Positions 40,033 to 51,402 of a stretch of 64,000 nt of DNA are shown piece by piece. The position numbers and the translations under genes were made by a program. This stretch comes from an uncultured Prevotellaceae bacterium (GTDB taxonomy: Bacteria > Bacteroidota > Bacteroidia > Bacteroidales > Bacteroidaceae). The stretch is taken from the NCBI GenBank assembly GCA_946415365.1, contig CAMKSE010000001.1, forward strand, positions 124,001 through 188,000, read 5' to 3'. A model generated the notes under the pieces. It saw nothing but the letters and a program-made list of their open reading frames with translations, searched no databases and was not told the DNA's origin. Every line of letters begins with the position of its first letter. The stretch's first letter is position 1.

Positions 40033-41076
40033 CTCAGCGTGGTGCTCTTTATGGGCAAGCCCGATGAACACAGCACTCAGCATGGTGAAAACGTACGCCT
40101 GAACAAAGGCTACCAGCAGCTCCAGAAGATTCATAAAGAGGAGCATGAGGATGCTGAAGGCATTCAGGCCGAGACCAAATCCGACACCCATAGACCAACC
40201 AAGGAAGATCACACAGGTGAAGCTGAGCATCACGGCGTGGCCGGCCATCATGTTGGCAAAGAGACGGATCATCAGGGCGAAGGGCTTCGTGAACACACCG
40301 AAAAGCTCGATGAGCGGCATCACCGGTGCGGGATAGGCCTTCAGGAACATAGGCACATCAGGCCAGAATATCTCCTTCCAATATTCTTTGTTGGCGAAGA
40401 TGTTGATAGCCAGCATCGTACACAGGGCCAGGAAGAAGGTGATATTGATGTTTCCCGTCACGTTGGCGCCACCGGGGAAGACTGGTATCAGTCCGATGAG
40501 GTTACACGTCAGGATGAAGAAGAACACCGTAAGCAGGTAAGGCGCATACGGCTTGTAATGCTTCTCACCGATAGACGACTTGATAAGGTCGTCGTGGATC
40601 ATCATCACGATCATCTCCATGAAACCGACGAAACCACCAGGCGCCGCGTCCTTCACGTCGTGCTTCTTATACCAGCGGGCACAGCTGAGGAAGACGATGA
40701 TCAGTACTGCCACCACAATCCATATTTGAAGCACACTCTTGGTGATACTCAGGTCGAAGGGACGTACCTCACTGCCGTCGGCAAGACGCTCATAGATTTT
40801 GCCGTGATGCTCTTCGCTGAAAAAGAAGCCATCGGGCAGACTGTGAGCCGTACAGAAATGCCACTCTCCGGTATTCTCACTACGGATGATGATAGGCAGC
40901 GGGATGCTCAGGTGCTTACCCTGGTAGGAGGCGATGTGCCACTCATAGGAGTCGGCCAGGTGTTCGAGTACGATCTCTGGGATGTTGATCTTCTCGTCAC
41001 CACCCTCTTCTGCCAAGGCCGGCATCGGCAGCAAGGCTACCATCATCAGGAGGATTATCGACTTTAATTGTTTCAT
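40030..41076 (-). CDS. atpB: F-type ATPase a subunit
   Basis: ATPase a-subunit helices; ALMIRLFANMMAGH. Confidence 0.95.
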   Translation of the reverse strand: MKQLKSIILLMMVALLPMPALAEEGGDEKINIPEIVLEHLADSYEWHIASYQGKHLSIPLPIIIRSENTGEWHFCTAHSLPDGFFFSEEHHGKIYERLADGSEVRPFDLSITKSVLQIWIVVAVLIIVFLSCARWYKKHDVKDAAPGGFVGFMEMIVMMIHDDLIKSSIGEKHYKPYAPYLLTVFFFILTCNLIGLIPVFPGGANVTGNINITFFLALCTMLAINIFANKEYWKEIFWPDVPMFLKAYPAPVMPLIELFGVFTKPFALMIRLFANMMAGHAVMLSFTCVIFLGWSMGVGFGLGLNAFSILMLLFMNLLELLVAFVQAYVFTMLSAVFIGLAHKEHHAE

Positions 41077-41115
41077 TATTTATAAAAATGTGTAAGCAAA
41101 CTATTACGTTGATAG

Positions 41116-41511
41116 TCAAGAGCGGTTCGACACTCTGGCGAAGAAGATGGAATGGTGTGCCAGCGATACAATGTAGAAAGCCATGAACACCAGGAAGAAG
41201 ACCAGCATATTATCACGGCCAACAGCCAGATAATAGACAAACATCACTGCCAAAGCCAGCAACAGGCGAAAGCCTGATACGGCAGTAAAAAATGTCGGAA
41301 GACTCTCAGGTGAGTTCTTGGCGATGCGGCACCATACCATCCCTATCACGCCACCCAGTACGAGGGTGAATGCGACGCTGATGATGGCCGGTGTCAGCAG
41401 TCCGTCGACAAGCCATACCTGCATCACCAACAAAGTGATGAGGAACAGACCTGCCGTAAGAAACAACTGCTGCCGCATGTAACGCTTACTCAACTGATCG
41501 ATGTTTGCCAT
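41116..41511 (-). CDS. AtpI-like small membrane protein of the atp operon
   Basis: Four hydrophobic helices, between atpC and atpB. Confidence 0.7.
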   Translation of the reverse strand: MANIDQLSKRYMRQQLFLTAGLFLITLLVMQVWLVDGLLTPAIISVAFTLVLGGVIGMVWCRIAKNSPESLPTFFTAVSGFRLLLALAVMFVYYLAVGRDNMLVFFLVFMAFYIVSLAHHSIFFARVSNRS

Positions 41512-41529
41512 TGTTTGCTATTCTTCTTG

Positions 41530-41784
41530 TTACTCTGCCAATTCCACGCAGAGACTCACCACATTCTTCTGCACTTCCACAAAGCCGCCAAGGATATCCA
41601 AAGAAGTCTTTCCTTCCTTTGTAGCATACTCTACAACTCCTTTTTGGAGTGTGGAGATGATGGGGGCGTGATCGTTCAGTATCTCGAACTGGCCCATGGT
41701 GCCAGGCACCAGGACACACTCGACTGCTCCGTCGTATTCAACCTTCTCGGGCGAAACTATTCTCAGCTGCAACATAATCTTCAA
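41530..41784 (-). CDS. atpC: F-type ATPase epsilon subunit
   Basis: LRIVSPEKVEYDGAVECVLVPGTMGQFEILNDHAPII. Confidence 0.95.
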   Translation of the reverse strand: MKIMLQLRIVSPEKVEYDGAVECVLVPGTMGQFEILNDHAPIISTLQKGVVEYATKEGKTSLDILGGFVEVQKNVVSLCVELAE

Positions 41785-41811
41785 TTATCTATTATCAATC
41801 TTCATTGAAGA

Positions 41812-43344
<1,533 letters not shown>

Positions 43345-43387
43345 TTAATATTTAAGTTATAATTTGTTTTAAGTCATTTGTCGATTG

Positions 43388-43395
43388 CAAAGATA
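43388..43395 (-). promoter_or_regulatory. TATCTTTG -7 box of the atp operon
   Basis: caaagata on + strand, 50 bp upstream of atpD. Confidence 0.6.
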
Positions 43396-43466
43396 GAGAT
43401 ATTTTTTCAATTGGAGAAATCTTTTTAGAAAAAAAACGCACAACAGAACACTTTAAGCGAAAATTC

Positions 43467-44567
43467 CTACTTCCGCAGGGCAATATTGTAGTTGTAGTAG
43501 GTACGGTTGCCTGTCACATCCTCTATCACTCTGATGAATGGCGGGAAGTTCACCGTTTCCTGTTCTGCCACGCCCTTTGTCTCCATCATGACCAGATCGC
43601 TGACTGGCGATAGGAAAGTATCAATCTGGAAGAACTGACCTTTCCAAATGAAACTTTGACGACGCTTCCTGATAGTCTGACGATATGGGTCAGCCTGCTG
43701 CAGCATCTGCTCGTACAGGTTGTTGTCCACCTGCCGCTCCGTTTCAATGACCTCGCTGTCGGAGATACGTTTCTTCGAACGGTGTACATTGACCACCTTT
43801 CCCCCACTCCATTCCCTGCGGCGCAGACGTACCTCACAACCAGGCTCGGCCACCAGATAGGTCTGGGTGATCATACTCTCAGAGCACTCGGGTATTTCTC
43901 CTATCATCTCTATACGATACACCCGTTCGTCGTGTGGTGGTTGGGGAAGTCCTACAACCTTTGATATCTCATTAAGCACACGATTCAGTTTGGCTTCGAA
44001 GTCATCGTGGTTGTTAATTACCCGAAGATGGGGATGGCCTGTCCAGGCTTTGATGATCTTCTTATCCAACATACGAGCTATCTGCAGTCCTTCTTCGTTG
44101 GCCTTCTCATATCTTGTTGCATTGGTAGCGGTGGTATAATATTGCTCTGCACCATCTGCAGCCGACACAAGATGCAGTACGGCATCATAGCGCTCCATCA
44201 ACTCGTTGGGACTTGTTCCTGCCATCGCGGTAATCTCTTCCCACTCCTCAGGCTTGATATAGGCAGAGATATCCATCGTTCCTCTATCGCACACTATCAG
44301 CACAGGCTTCGTACACACTTCTGCTAACTGCAAGAACTGATTCTCCAACGCCAGCTGTGTCTCAAGAATAGCCCGCTCTCCCTGATAGTATAGGTCACGG
44401 TTGGGCGTCAGATAGTTCCAGCCAGCTGTACTGTAGATGGTGGGCACCTCCGGCACGTTGAACACCTTGTATCCGAACCCGGAGAAATACTCCGTAATCT
44501 TCACGAGCGCCGTCGTCTTGCCGGCACAAGGCCCACCCGTCAATACAATCTTCTTGATCTCAGGCAT
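43467..44567 (-). CDS. P-loop NTPase fused to a CYTH/TTM-like domain (TTD14-like)
   Basis: LTGGPCAGKTTALVKI Walker A; C-terminal YRIEMIGEIPE...EVRLRRREWSGG...VHRSKKRISDSEVIETERQV...RQSFIWKGQFFQIDTF. Confidence 0.75.
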   Translation of the reverse strand: MPEIKKIVLTGGPCAGKTTALVKITEYFSGFGYKVFNVPEVPTIYSTAGWNYLTPNRDLYYQGERAILETQLALENQFLQLAEVCTKPVLIVCDRGTMDISAYIKPEEWEEITAMAGTSPNELMERYDAVLHLVSAADGAEQYYTTATNATRYEKANEEGLQIARMLDKKIIKAWTGHPHLRVINNHDDFEAKLNRVLNEISKVVGLPQPPHDERVYRIEMIGEIPECSESMITQTYLVAEPGCEVRLRRREWSGGKVVNVHRSKKRISDSEVIETERQVDNNLYEQMLQQADPYRQTIRKRRQSFIWKGQFFQIDTFLSPVSDLVMMETKGVAEQETVNFPPFIRVIEDVTGNRTYYNYNIALRK

Positions 44568-44571
44568 AATC

Positions 44572-45549
44572 TTAAATCGAAAGCTCGTCGAGAACCTTGA
44601 TCAGTCGCTTGTCGAAGCGCTTGTCGGTGCGGATACACTCCGAGAAGGGCACGTAGACCACATCGTTGTAACGCACACCCACCATGACGTTTCTCTGTCC
44701 CTGCTTGATGGCCTCGATGGCACCCACGCCAGTGGTAGAGGCAAGGATACGGTCACGGGCCGAGGGTGTACCGCCGCGCTGCAGGTGGCCGAGGATTGAC
44801 ACACGCACGTCAAACTCCGGGAACTCATGCTTCACACGGTCGGCATAGTAGAGGGCACCACACTTCGGACTCTCCGAGACAATGACGATGCACGACTTCT
44901 TCGACTTGCGGATACCACGGCCCATGAATGCGGCCAGCTGGTCGACATCTGTTGCCTCCTCAGGCACGATGGCAGCCTCGGCACCACAGGCGATGGCGCA
45001 GTTCTGAGCCAGGAAACCGGCATCACGTCCCATCACCTCGACAAAGAAGATGCGTTCATGCGAGTTGGCGGTATCGCGTATACGGTCCACGCACTCCATG
45101 ATCGTATTCATCGTTGTGTCGTAGCCGATGGTGGCGTCTGTACCATAGAGGTCGTTGTCGATAGTTCCAGGCAGTCCGATCACGGGGAAGTCGTATTCCA
45201 CGCCAAACTTCCAGGCACCTGTCAGCGAGCCGTTACCGCCTATCACAATCAGTGCGTCGATCTCCTCCTTCTGGCAGGTCTCATAGGCCTTCTGCATACC
45301 CTCAGGAGTCATGAAATCCTTGGAGCGTGCAGTCTTAAGGATCGTTCCGCCTCGGGTGATGATTCCCGACACGTTCTCTGTTGTGAACGACTTCACCTCA
45401 TCGTTGATCAGGCCTTCATATCCGCGATAGATACCCTTAATACTAAAACCGTTGTAAATACCTGCGCGCGTCACCGCACGGATAGCAGCATTCATACCTG
45501 GGGCATCACCACCAGAAGTAAGAACACCGATTGTCTTAATTTTAGCCAT
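44572..45549 (-). CDS. pfkA: 6-phosphofructokinase
   Basis: [52 protein letters not shown]. Confidence 0.97.
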   Translation of the reverse strand: MAKIKTIGVLTSGGDAPGMNAAIRAVTRAGIYNGFSIKGIYRGYEGLINDEVKSFTTENVSGIITRGGTILKTARSKDFMTPEGMQKAYETCQKEEIDALIVIGGNGSLTGAWKFGVEYDFPVIGLPGTIDNDLYGTDATIGYDTTMNTIMECVDRIRDTANSHERIFFVEVMGRDAGFLAQNCAIACGAEAAIVPEEATDVDQLAAFMGRGIRKSKKSCIVIVSESPKCGALYYADRVKHEFPEFDVRVSILGHLQRGGTPSARDRILASTTGVGAIEAIKQGQRNVMVGVRYNDVVYVPFSECIRTDKRFDKRLIKVLDELSI

Positions 45550-45575
45550 ACCTTATTAATTATTAGTTATTAGTT
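45550..45575 (-). repeat. Stop-seeded 7-bp tandem repeat AACTAAT AACTAAT AATTAAT between nhaD and pfkA
   Basis: First unit includes last nhaD codon AAC and TAA stop. Confidence 0.85.
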
Positions 45576-46964
45576 ATACAGATATATTTCAAACCATAGG
45601 ACGACCAGCCCGAAGAGCCAGCCAGCCAAGACCTTCAGCGTCATGTTCCGCAGATACCAGCCCAGGCGGATATGCTCCATCTGCATCAGCGCCAGGCCAC
45701 TCACTGACCCTACGGAGAGCAGACAGCCGCCGACGGCCGTACAGTAGGCGATAATCTTCCAGTAGGCCCCGTTGGCAATGAAACTGCCGATATAGTCGCC
45801 TGGCAGCGCACCCTTGACCACCGGATAGAGCGAGATGTCGCTGATGGCGATCGTGAACGAGTCGACGATGGCGCTGAGGAATCCGGAGACGATGCCGAGA
45901 ATCCATATATTATGGATGGTCTCGTCTATCCATTGTGCCACATCGGGGAAGATGCCCGTTTCCGTCACCACACCCATACCCATCATGATGCCCATGACGA
46001 AGAGGATCTGCTGGATGGAGCCATACTGCAAGGCACGGGGGATGAATCGCTGTGACATCTGGTCGGCGTTCATCAGTTTGCGGTTGAATATCTCATTAAC
46101 GACCCACAACACACTCAACACACAAAGCGCCCCGAGGAACGGCGACAGTTTGGTGATATTGTGGAACGTCGGAATGAACCATAGTCCGCCGATACCCACA
46201 AAGAGCATCACCACACGCTGCCATTGGTTCAGGTTTGTATCATCGCCACGATATGGCATTGGCGACCATTGTGTGTCAAGTCTGTCTGGCAATGCTCGTC
46301 CGATCAGTACAGTTGATACGACCCATGCCAATACAGCCGGCAGGGCCATATAGGAGGTGAAGTTTGTAGCCGTCACGGCACCATCACCCCATAGCAAAAG
46401 TCCTGTTGGGTCGCCGATAACCGTAAAGCATCCTCCACAGTTGGCTGCAATAACAATGGCTGAGCCTATCAGCATTCTCTGACGCCGACTCTGAATGATG
46501 CCGTGCATGATGACCAGCATCATCGTGGCGGTAGTCAGGTTATCGAGATTTGCAGAGATGATGAATGTGGCGAGGGTAATGGTCCAGAGCAGACGCTTGG
46601 AGTTACGAGTACGGATCCACTTCGAGACGAAATCAAAGCAGCCGTTATTGTTCAGAATCTCGATGATACTCATTGTAGCCAGCAGAAACATCACAATGCT
46701 AGCGGCTCGTCCCACATAATAGAGGAACACATTATCGCGGATGAAAAACTTCACCGCATCGCTTGAGGGATCTTCACCGCTAAGGAACTCTTGATAATCT
46801 CCCGCATGTTCAGCCATGACAAAGTCGGATCCCCAGCAGATGTATATCACCCATCCCACAGTTCCGAGGAACATGGCTATGGCTGCTTTGTTGACACCCG
46901 TCAGGTGACCGGTGGCAATCAGCAGGTAGCCGAATATCAGCATCAATACAATTATCAGTGTCAT
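45570..46964 (-). CDS. nhaD: NhaD-type sodium:proton antiporter
   Basis: ATFIISANLDNLTTATMML; AANCGGCFTVIGDPTGLLLWGDGAV. Confidence 0.88.
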   Translation of the reverse strand: MTLIIVLMLIFGYLLIATGHLTGVNKAAIAMFLGTVGWVIYICWGSDFVMAEHAGDYQEFLSGEDPSSDAVKFFIRDNVFLYYVGRAASIVMFLLATMSIIEILNNNGCFDFVSKWIRTRNSKRLLWTITLATFIISANLDNLTTATMMLVIMHGIIQSRRQRMLIGSAIVIAANCGGCFTVIGDPTGLLLWGDGAVTATNFTSYMALPAVLAWVVSTVLIGRALPDRLDTQWSPMPYRGDDTNLNQWQRVVMLFVGIGGLWFIPTFHNITKLSPFLGALCVLSVLWVVNEIFNRKLMNADQMSQRFIPRALQYGSIQQILFVMGIMMGMGVVTETGIFPDVAQWIDETIHNIWILGIVSGFLSAIVDSFTIAISDISLYPVVKGALPGDYIGSFIANGAYWKIIAYCTAVGGCLLSVGSVSGLALMQMEHIRLGWYLRNMTLKVLAGWLFGLVVLWFEIYLYN

Positions 46965-46987
46965 ATTTCAATTCTCAACCTTCAATT
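46965..46987 (-). repeat. Stop-seeded direct repeat AATTGAAGGTTGAG AATTGAAAT between the kinase gene and nhaD
   Basis: Begins at last codon AAT plus TGA stop of the kinase gene. Confidence 0.75.
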
Positions 46988-48547
46988 AACTATCTTTACC
47001 GGAGCCCAGAACCAGAAGATTGATCCCTTTCCGTCTATGTCGTTGTCGCGGGCTCCGATCTTGCCTCCGGCCTTGTCCAAGACAGCCTTGCAGATGCTCA
47101 GGCCGAGACCTGGCGTATCCTCTCGTATATAGGTGTTCTTGTCAGACAACAAGGCAAATAAGTTCTCTTTCAGATCTTCAGGTAGTCCGTTGCCGGTATC
47201 TCTCACCTCTACATAGAGGCCGTCTTCCTTTACGTAATAACTCAGCGTTATGCTGCCTTCCATCGTATGCTGCCTGGCATTCTCCAACAGATGAATGGTC
47301 ACCAGTCTCAACAATTTAGAATCGATAAGTGCCCTCATACCTCCTACAGGCTCCACAACGTCTAAAGTCACTCGTCCGCTCATCTGCATTCGGGTTTCAT
47401 TGGCATAGTGCGACATCTCTGCATCGATATCAGTCACTTGACGGTCGAAGAGTTGGGTCTTACCCTCAATGTCGGATAGCGACAATAACTCATTGATCAG
47501 GTGCAGCAACTGGATACCGTTCTTATTAACGAGTTCCAACAGATTTTGTCGCTCCTCGATGGGCATGTCATCCTTTGAATCCTTGAGCAAAAGATCAGAG
47601 AATCCGATAATAGCATTAAGCGGCGTACGCAGAGAATGACTGAGGTTGCTTAGGAAAATGTCCTTTAGTTCCTCACTCTTCTTCCTTCGGGCCATCTCTT
47701 GAAGCAGTCTCTTTTTACTGATACGCTGAAGCACGATAAGGGTAACCAGCAACATGATGATCACACCTGCAATGAGCAACCACACCCACATCGGGATGTG
47801 CAGACCATCGAAAGAGGACTTAATGTTCCCATAGACATCATCTATAACACCCTCTTTCTCCATTTTATCCAACTCGACATTGATGGCATCAATAAGACGC
47901 TTATCGTGGCTGACATAGCAGTACTCACGCGGCATCAGAGCCAGGTCTGTCGATGTGAGGTTGTCAAGGCCATACTTATCTATGAGATAATGGGACTGAT
48001 AACGGAAGCAGATAAGTGCATCATACTTTCCGTCGGAGAGTTCGTGCATAGCCTTACTCAAATCTTTGATGAGAATGGGTGTAGCACCAACTTTCTGGAG
48101 TGTGTCATTGATGGGTCGAGAAGCCATGAATGCGATCTCCTTGCCATTAAGATCACGAAGGCCATAGGGAGCCTTGTCCTTTTTGCGGTATACCAACTGG
48201 TAATAGAGCCTGAACACCCCACGTGAGTAGTTGGTCAGATCCTTGCGATAGGGTGAATAGACCATCATGGCAAGGTCCACCCTGCCTTTAAGAACATCTT
48301 CAGCAATGTTTTCCCATGTGTTCGGTGAATACGTGAAGGGAACGTTAAGGCGATTCATCAGTCGCTTGGTGAACTCCACGTCTAGGCCATGCGGAACACC
48401 TTCTTCGTCGACATATTCCATCGGAGGATAGTCCATGTCTATTCCGAAGACCAACTGCTGATTTTTCGTGTATCCATAATTGTCAGCACTTGCCTGAAGG
48501 GCAAATGAAATCAGTAGTAATATGTACGATAGCCTTAACTTCATCAA
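46982..48547 (-). CDS. Sensor histidine kinase with periplasmic SBP_bac_3 domain
   Basis: FGIDMDYPPMEYVDEEGVPHGLDVEFTKRLMNRL; TM; LSNLSHSLRTPLNAIIGFSDLLL H-box; TPGLGLSICKAVLDKAGG ATPase motif. Confidence 0.92.
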   Translation of the reverse strand: MMKLRLSYILLLISFALQASADNYGYTKNQQLVFGIDMDYPPMEYVDEEGVPHGLDVEFTKRLMNRLNVPFTYSPNTWENIAEDVLKGRVDLAMMVYSPYRKDLTNYSRGVFRLYYQLVYRKKDKAPYGLRDLNGKEIAFMASRPINDTLQKVGATPILIKDLSKAMHELSDGKYDALICFRYQSHYLIDKYGLDNLTSTDLALMPREYCYVSHDKRLIDAINVELDKMEKEGVIDDVYGNIKSSFDGLHIPMWVWLLIAGVIIMLLVTLIVLQRISKKRLLQEMARRKKSEELKDIFLSNLSHSLRTPLNAIIGFSDLLLKDSKDDMPIEERQNLLELVNKNGIQLLHLINELLSLSDIEGKTQLFDRQVTDIDAEMSHYANETRMQMSGRVTLDVVEPVGGMRALIDSKLLRLVTIHLLENARQHTMEGSITLSYYVKEDGLYVEVRDTGNGLPEDLKENLFALLSDKNTYIREDTPGLGLSICKAVLDKAGGKIGARDNDIDGKGSIFWFWAPVKIVN

Positions 48548-48580
48548 TTATAGTTATCAGGCTAATTGCTTGATTGGGTA

Positions 48581-48588
48581 CAAAAGTA
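48581..48588 (-). promoter_or_regulatory. TACTTTTG -7 box of the kinase gene
   Basis: caaaagta on + strand, 34 bp upstream of the ATG. Confidence 0.5.
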
Positions 48589-48648
48589 CGAAAAAATAAC
48601 GAAACATACAAATAGTTCAGGAAAAAAATGCTTTTTGATCTGATTATT

Positions 48649-51249
48649 CTATTCCTCGTCTTCAATAATGATGGCTTCCTCGATATCGTCAGACTGCTCT
48701 TGTTCCGCTTCCTGATTGTCATTTTCAGCCTTCTCATGACGTTGACGTTTCCATTCTTTCAACTCTCTGACCTGCCGAATGAGCAAACGCCTGCCAAAGA
48801 ATAGCAGCACAGCCAACAACAGATAGCAGAGCCAGGCCCACCATGAGAGATACCACGGGGAACCGATAGTAATGTCGAGCCTGCTTTCTGCCTCTCCCAT
48901 CGTTCCATCGTCTTTCAACATACGAACACACAGTGTATAGGATCCTGGTGGAAGCGACATATATGTGATGTCAGGCGTATTTGCCGTTGTTTTGATCCAC
49001 TTGTCGTTGAATCCCTTTAACTGGTATATGAAACGGGTAGCATTATTGATTCCACCATTGTCGGAACCCATGTGGATAGTGAACTGGTTCTCTGTATATT
49101 TCAATGAGATCCTTCGTTGCAAGTCCAGTGCCTGGTTAAGAATGACTCGGCCGTCATACGACTCTCCTACCTCTATTTCCTGATCGAAGAGTACAAGACC
49201 GCTGAATACAGGTATTTCCTTATCATCGCCATTACCCAAATTCAGAGTACTGATGATGTCCACACCTTCTTGGCCTCCGATAAGCAGTTCTCCTTTGCTG
49301 CTGCAGAAAATGGCACGTTGGTTGAAGGGGCCAGGTTGCAGACCATCACGACTGTTAAAACTGCGGATAGTGAATGTCCAAAGCCCGTCTTCCTGTTTGA
49401 TGGGTGTTATATTCGACACACCATGATCCGTTGCCACCCAGATGGTATGACGTGTATCCTCAGTGACCGAGACGGCGTTTGAGCCTTGTAGTCCGGACTT
49501 CATATCGAGCAATGTCTTTTGGCCTGTCTTCCTGTCGTAGATGACGACTCCCGATGGTGAACAGTGCCACAGCAGTCCTCTTTCATCCCAAAGGACCTGA
49601 GTTGTTGCCGCCGACACGGTAAGGGCTTTCCTTGAGTTGTCTTCAGGGAACGAACCGTTGATAACCTTGAAATTGCTGGGATTTATCAGGGCATAGTACT
49701 CTGAGTTGCCAAGCAATATCCATCCGTTGCTGGCGGTATTGATACTATTTGTCCAAACGGTCTTCAACACGGAGTTATCTGTGGTAAAGGATCGCTGCTG
49801 TCCTGTTTTTTTATCTATCCTCACTGCACCGCCACCCAGCACGCCGATCCAGATGTTTCCCCACTTGTCTTCTGTGATGCCCCAGATGTTATTGGTCATG
49901 AAGGCGCTACCAGGGTCAGAACTGCGGTAGTTCTTCCATGTACCGTCGGCATATTTCAAAACGCCACCCTCGTAGGTTCCGAACCACAAACTACCGTCCT
50001 TCGCAGCATAGCTGCCAACGATGATGTCACTAGGCACACCAAGCGACTGTTTGCTGAATGATTCCACTATTTCCAACGTCTTCGGATCCATCTTGATGAT
50101 ACCTCCGTCATTACGTCCCAACCAATAATAGCCATTGTGGTCTTCTATAATGGAATTGATATCGCCTATTGGTGTTGTCTTGAAATTTGTCAGCGACTCA
50201 GAGCACATGGCCACACCGTTCTTGTATGTGGCCAGCCACATCCGACCCAACTGGTCGAGATAGAGATGTTTGATGGTGATGTCGGGTAGTGAGGTATCAT
50301 CGCCCTTCACATTGGTGAACTGTCGCCACTCTTTGTTTTCGAAATCGAGTACCAATACGCCCAAGTGGTCCGTTGCTACCCATAACAGTCCTTTTGCATC
50401 GTAGCATATTTCCCACACCATGATATCCTCAGGCACATTCTCAAAGCCCTTGGCTCGCATAAACTCTGTAAGTGTGGAATACCAGCGTTTCTCTTGTTTT
50501 ACGTAGATATAGGTACCCTTTGAGTGAGTGATTACCCAGATGTTCTGATCCTTATCCACACTCACCCAGTAGTCGTTGTAGGCATCGAGGGCACGTTTCA
50601 CGTAGTCATCACGCCACAAGATCTTACCTTTGGGACCATCCATGCATAGCAGCTCTCCAAAAGTGCTCACCATGATCATACCCTCCTCGCTCTCCGCTTG
50701 TGCCGATATGCCAAACTCCTTGGGGAACTCATCATCCTTATAGCCAAACTGTATGTGATTCAATAGTTTTTTCGCCGGATCAAAATAGTAGAATCCGTCT
50801 CCGTAGGTCTTCACCCAGTAACTTTTTTTCGAGTCGAGATGTAGGTTCTCTATGTTACCCATGATGCCCTGCTGGTTAAGCCAGCGTGAAGGTGTACGAT
50901 CCACCTTTTCCGTTACGGGGTCATACACCGTGTAGTTCATGCCTTGCTTCAGCCAAAGACGACCGCCATGACCTTCCTGTATCTCGTCTACGCGGTTGTT
51001 ACGTAGCGATGTCGTATCCTTGTCATATGAGAAGAAAGTACGCACACGATACCCGTCGTAGCGGTTCAGTCCGTAGCTCGTACCCAGCCACACATAGCCT
51101 TTGGAGTCACGATGAATAGTGGCAACAGTAGAGTTCGACAGACCCTCACGAGTGTCGAGTCGCCTGAATTTCAAATCAGGGATAACGCCTGAGCTGACAT
51201 TTGAAGACAGCAAGACCATTGTCAACAGACATAAGATTGGTTTTCTCAT
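48649..51249 (-). CDS. Reg_prop beta-propeller / Y_Y_Y sensor protein with one TM and no kinase domain
   Basis: LKFRRLDTREGLSNSTVATIHRDSKGYVWLGTSYGLNRYDG repeats; Y_Y_Y (FTIHMGSDN..YQLKGFNDKWIKTTANTPDITYMSLPPGSYTL); TM; ends in charged tail DIEEAIIIEDEE. Confidence 0.9.
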   Translation of the reverse strand: MRKPILCLLTMVLLSSNVSSGVIPDLKFRRLDTREGLSNSTVATIHRDSKGYVWLGTSYGLNRYDGYRVRTFFSYDKDTTSLRNNRVDEIQEGHGGRLWLKQGMNYTVYDPVTEKVDRTPSRWLNQQGIMGNIENLHLDSKKSYWVKTYGDGFYYFDPAKKLLNHIQFGYKDDEFPKEFGISAQAESEEGMIMVSTFGELLCMDGPKGKILWRDDYVKRALDAYNDYWVSVDKDQNIWVITHSKGTYIYVKQEKRWYSTLTEFMRAKGFENVPEDIMVWEICYDAKGLLWVATDHLGVLVLDFENKEWRQFTNVKGDDTSLPDITIKHLYLDQLGRMWLATYKNGVAMCSESLTNFKTTPIGDINSIIEDHNGYYWLGRNDGGIIKMDPKTLEIVESFSKQSLGVPSDIIVGSYAAKDGSLWFGTYEGGVLKYADGTWKNYRSSDPGSAFMTNNIWGITEDKWGNIWIGVLGGGAVRIDKKTGQQRSFTTDNSVLKTVWTNSINTASNGWILLGNSEYYALINPSNFKVINGSFPEDNSRKALTVSAATTQVLWDERGLLWHCSPSGVVIYDRKTGQKTLLDMKSGLQGSNAVSVTEDTRHTIWVATDHGVSNITPIKQEDGLWTFTIRSFNSRDGLQPGPFNQRAIFCSSKGELLIGGQEGVDIISTLNLGNGDDKEIPVFSGLVLFDQEIEVGESYDGRVILNQALDLQRRISLKYTENQFTIHMGSDNGGINNATRFIYQLKGFNDKWIKTTANTPDITYMSLPPGSYTLCVRMLKDDGTMGEAESRLDITIGSPWYLSWWAWLCYLLLAVLLFFGRRLLIRQVRELKEWKRQRHEKAENDNQEAEQEQSDDIEEAIIIEDEE

Positions 51250-51276
51250 TTATAATTCAGATTTTATTATCGCCCA

Positions 51277-51284
51277 CAAAAGTA
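51277..51284 (-). promoter_or_regulatory. TACTTTTG -7 box of the Reg_prop gene
   Basis: caaaagta on + strand, upstream of ATG. Confidence 0.5.
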
Positions 51285-51331
51285 CAATTAATTATCGACA
51301 CGACAAAACTTTTCAAGAAAAATGTTACAAA

Positions 51332-51358
51332 AAGGGCCTGGAACAAACCCAGGCCCTT
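51332..51358 (-). terminator. Terminator of the nqr operon
   Basis: aagggcctgg-aacaaac-ccaggccctt then T-rich tract on the minus strand. Confidence 0.85.
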
Positions 51359-51402
51359 GTGATAAATGACAGGATAATCTGCTAAATCATTCTGACCAAG
51401 GA

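Noticed and set aside
40039-41067. 342-aa plus-strand ORF antisense to atpB
   Set aside because: Atypical H/D/E-rich composition; lies exactly over the well-supported atpB.
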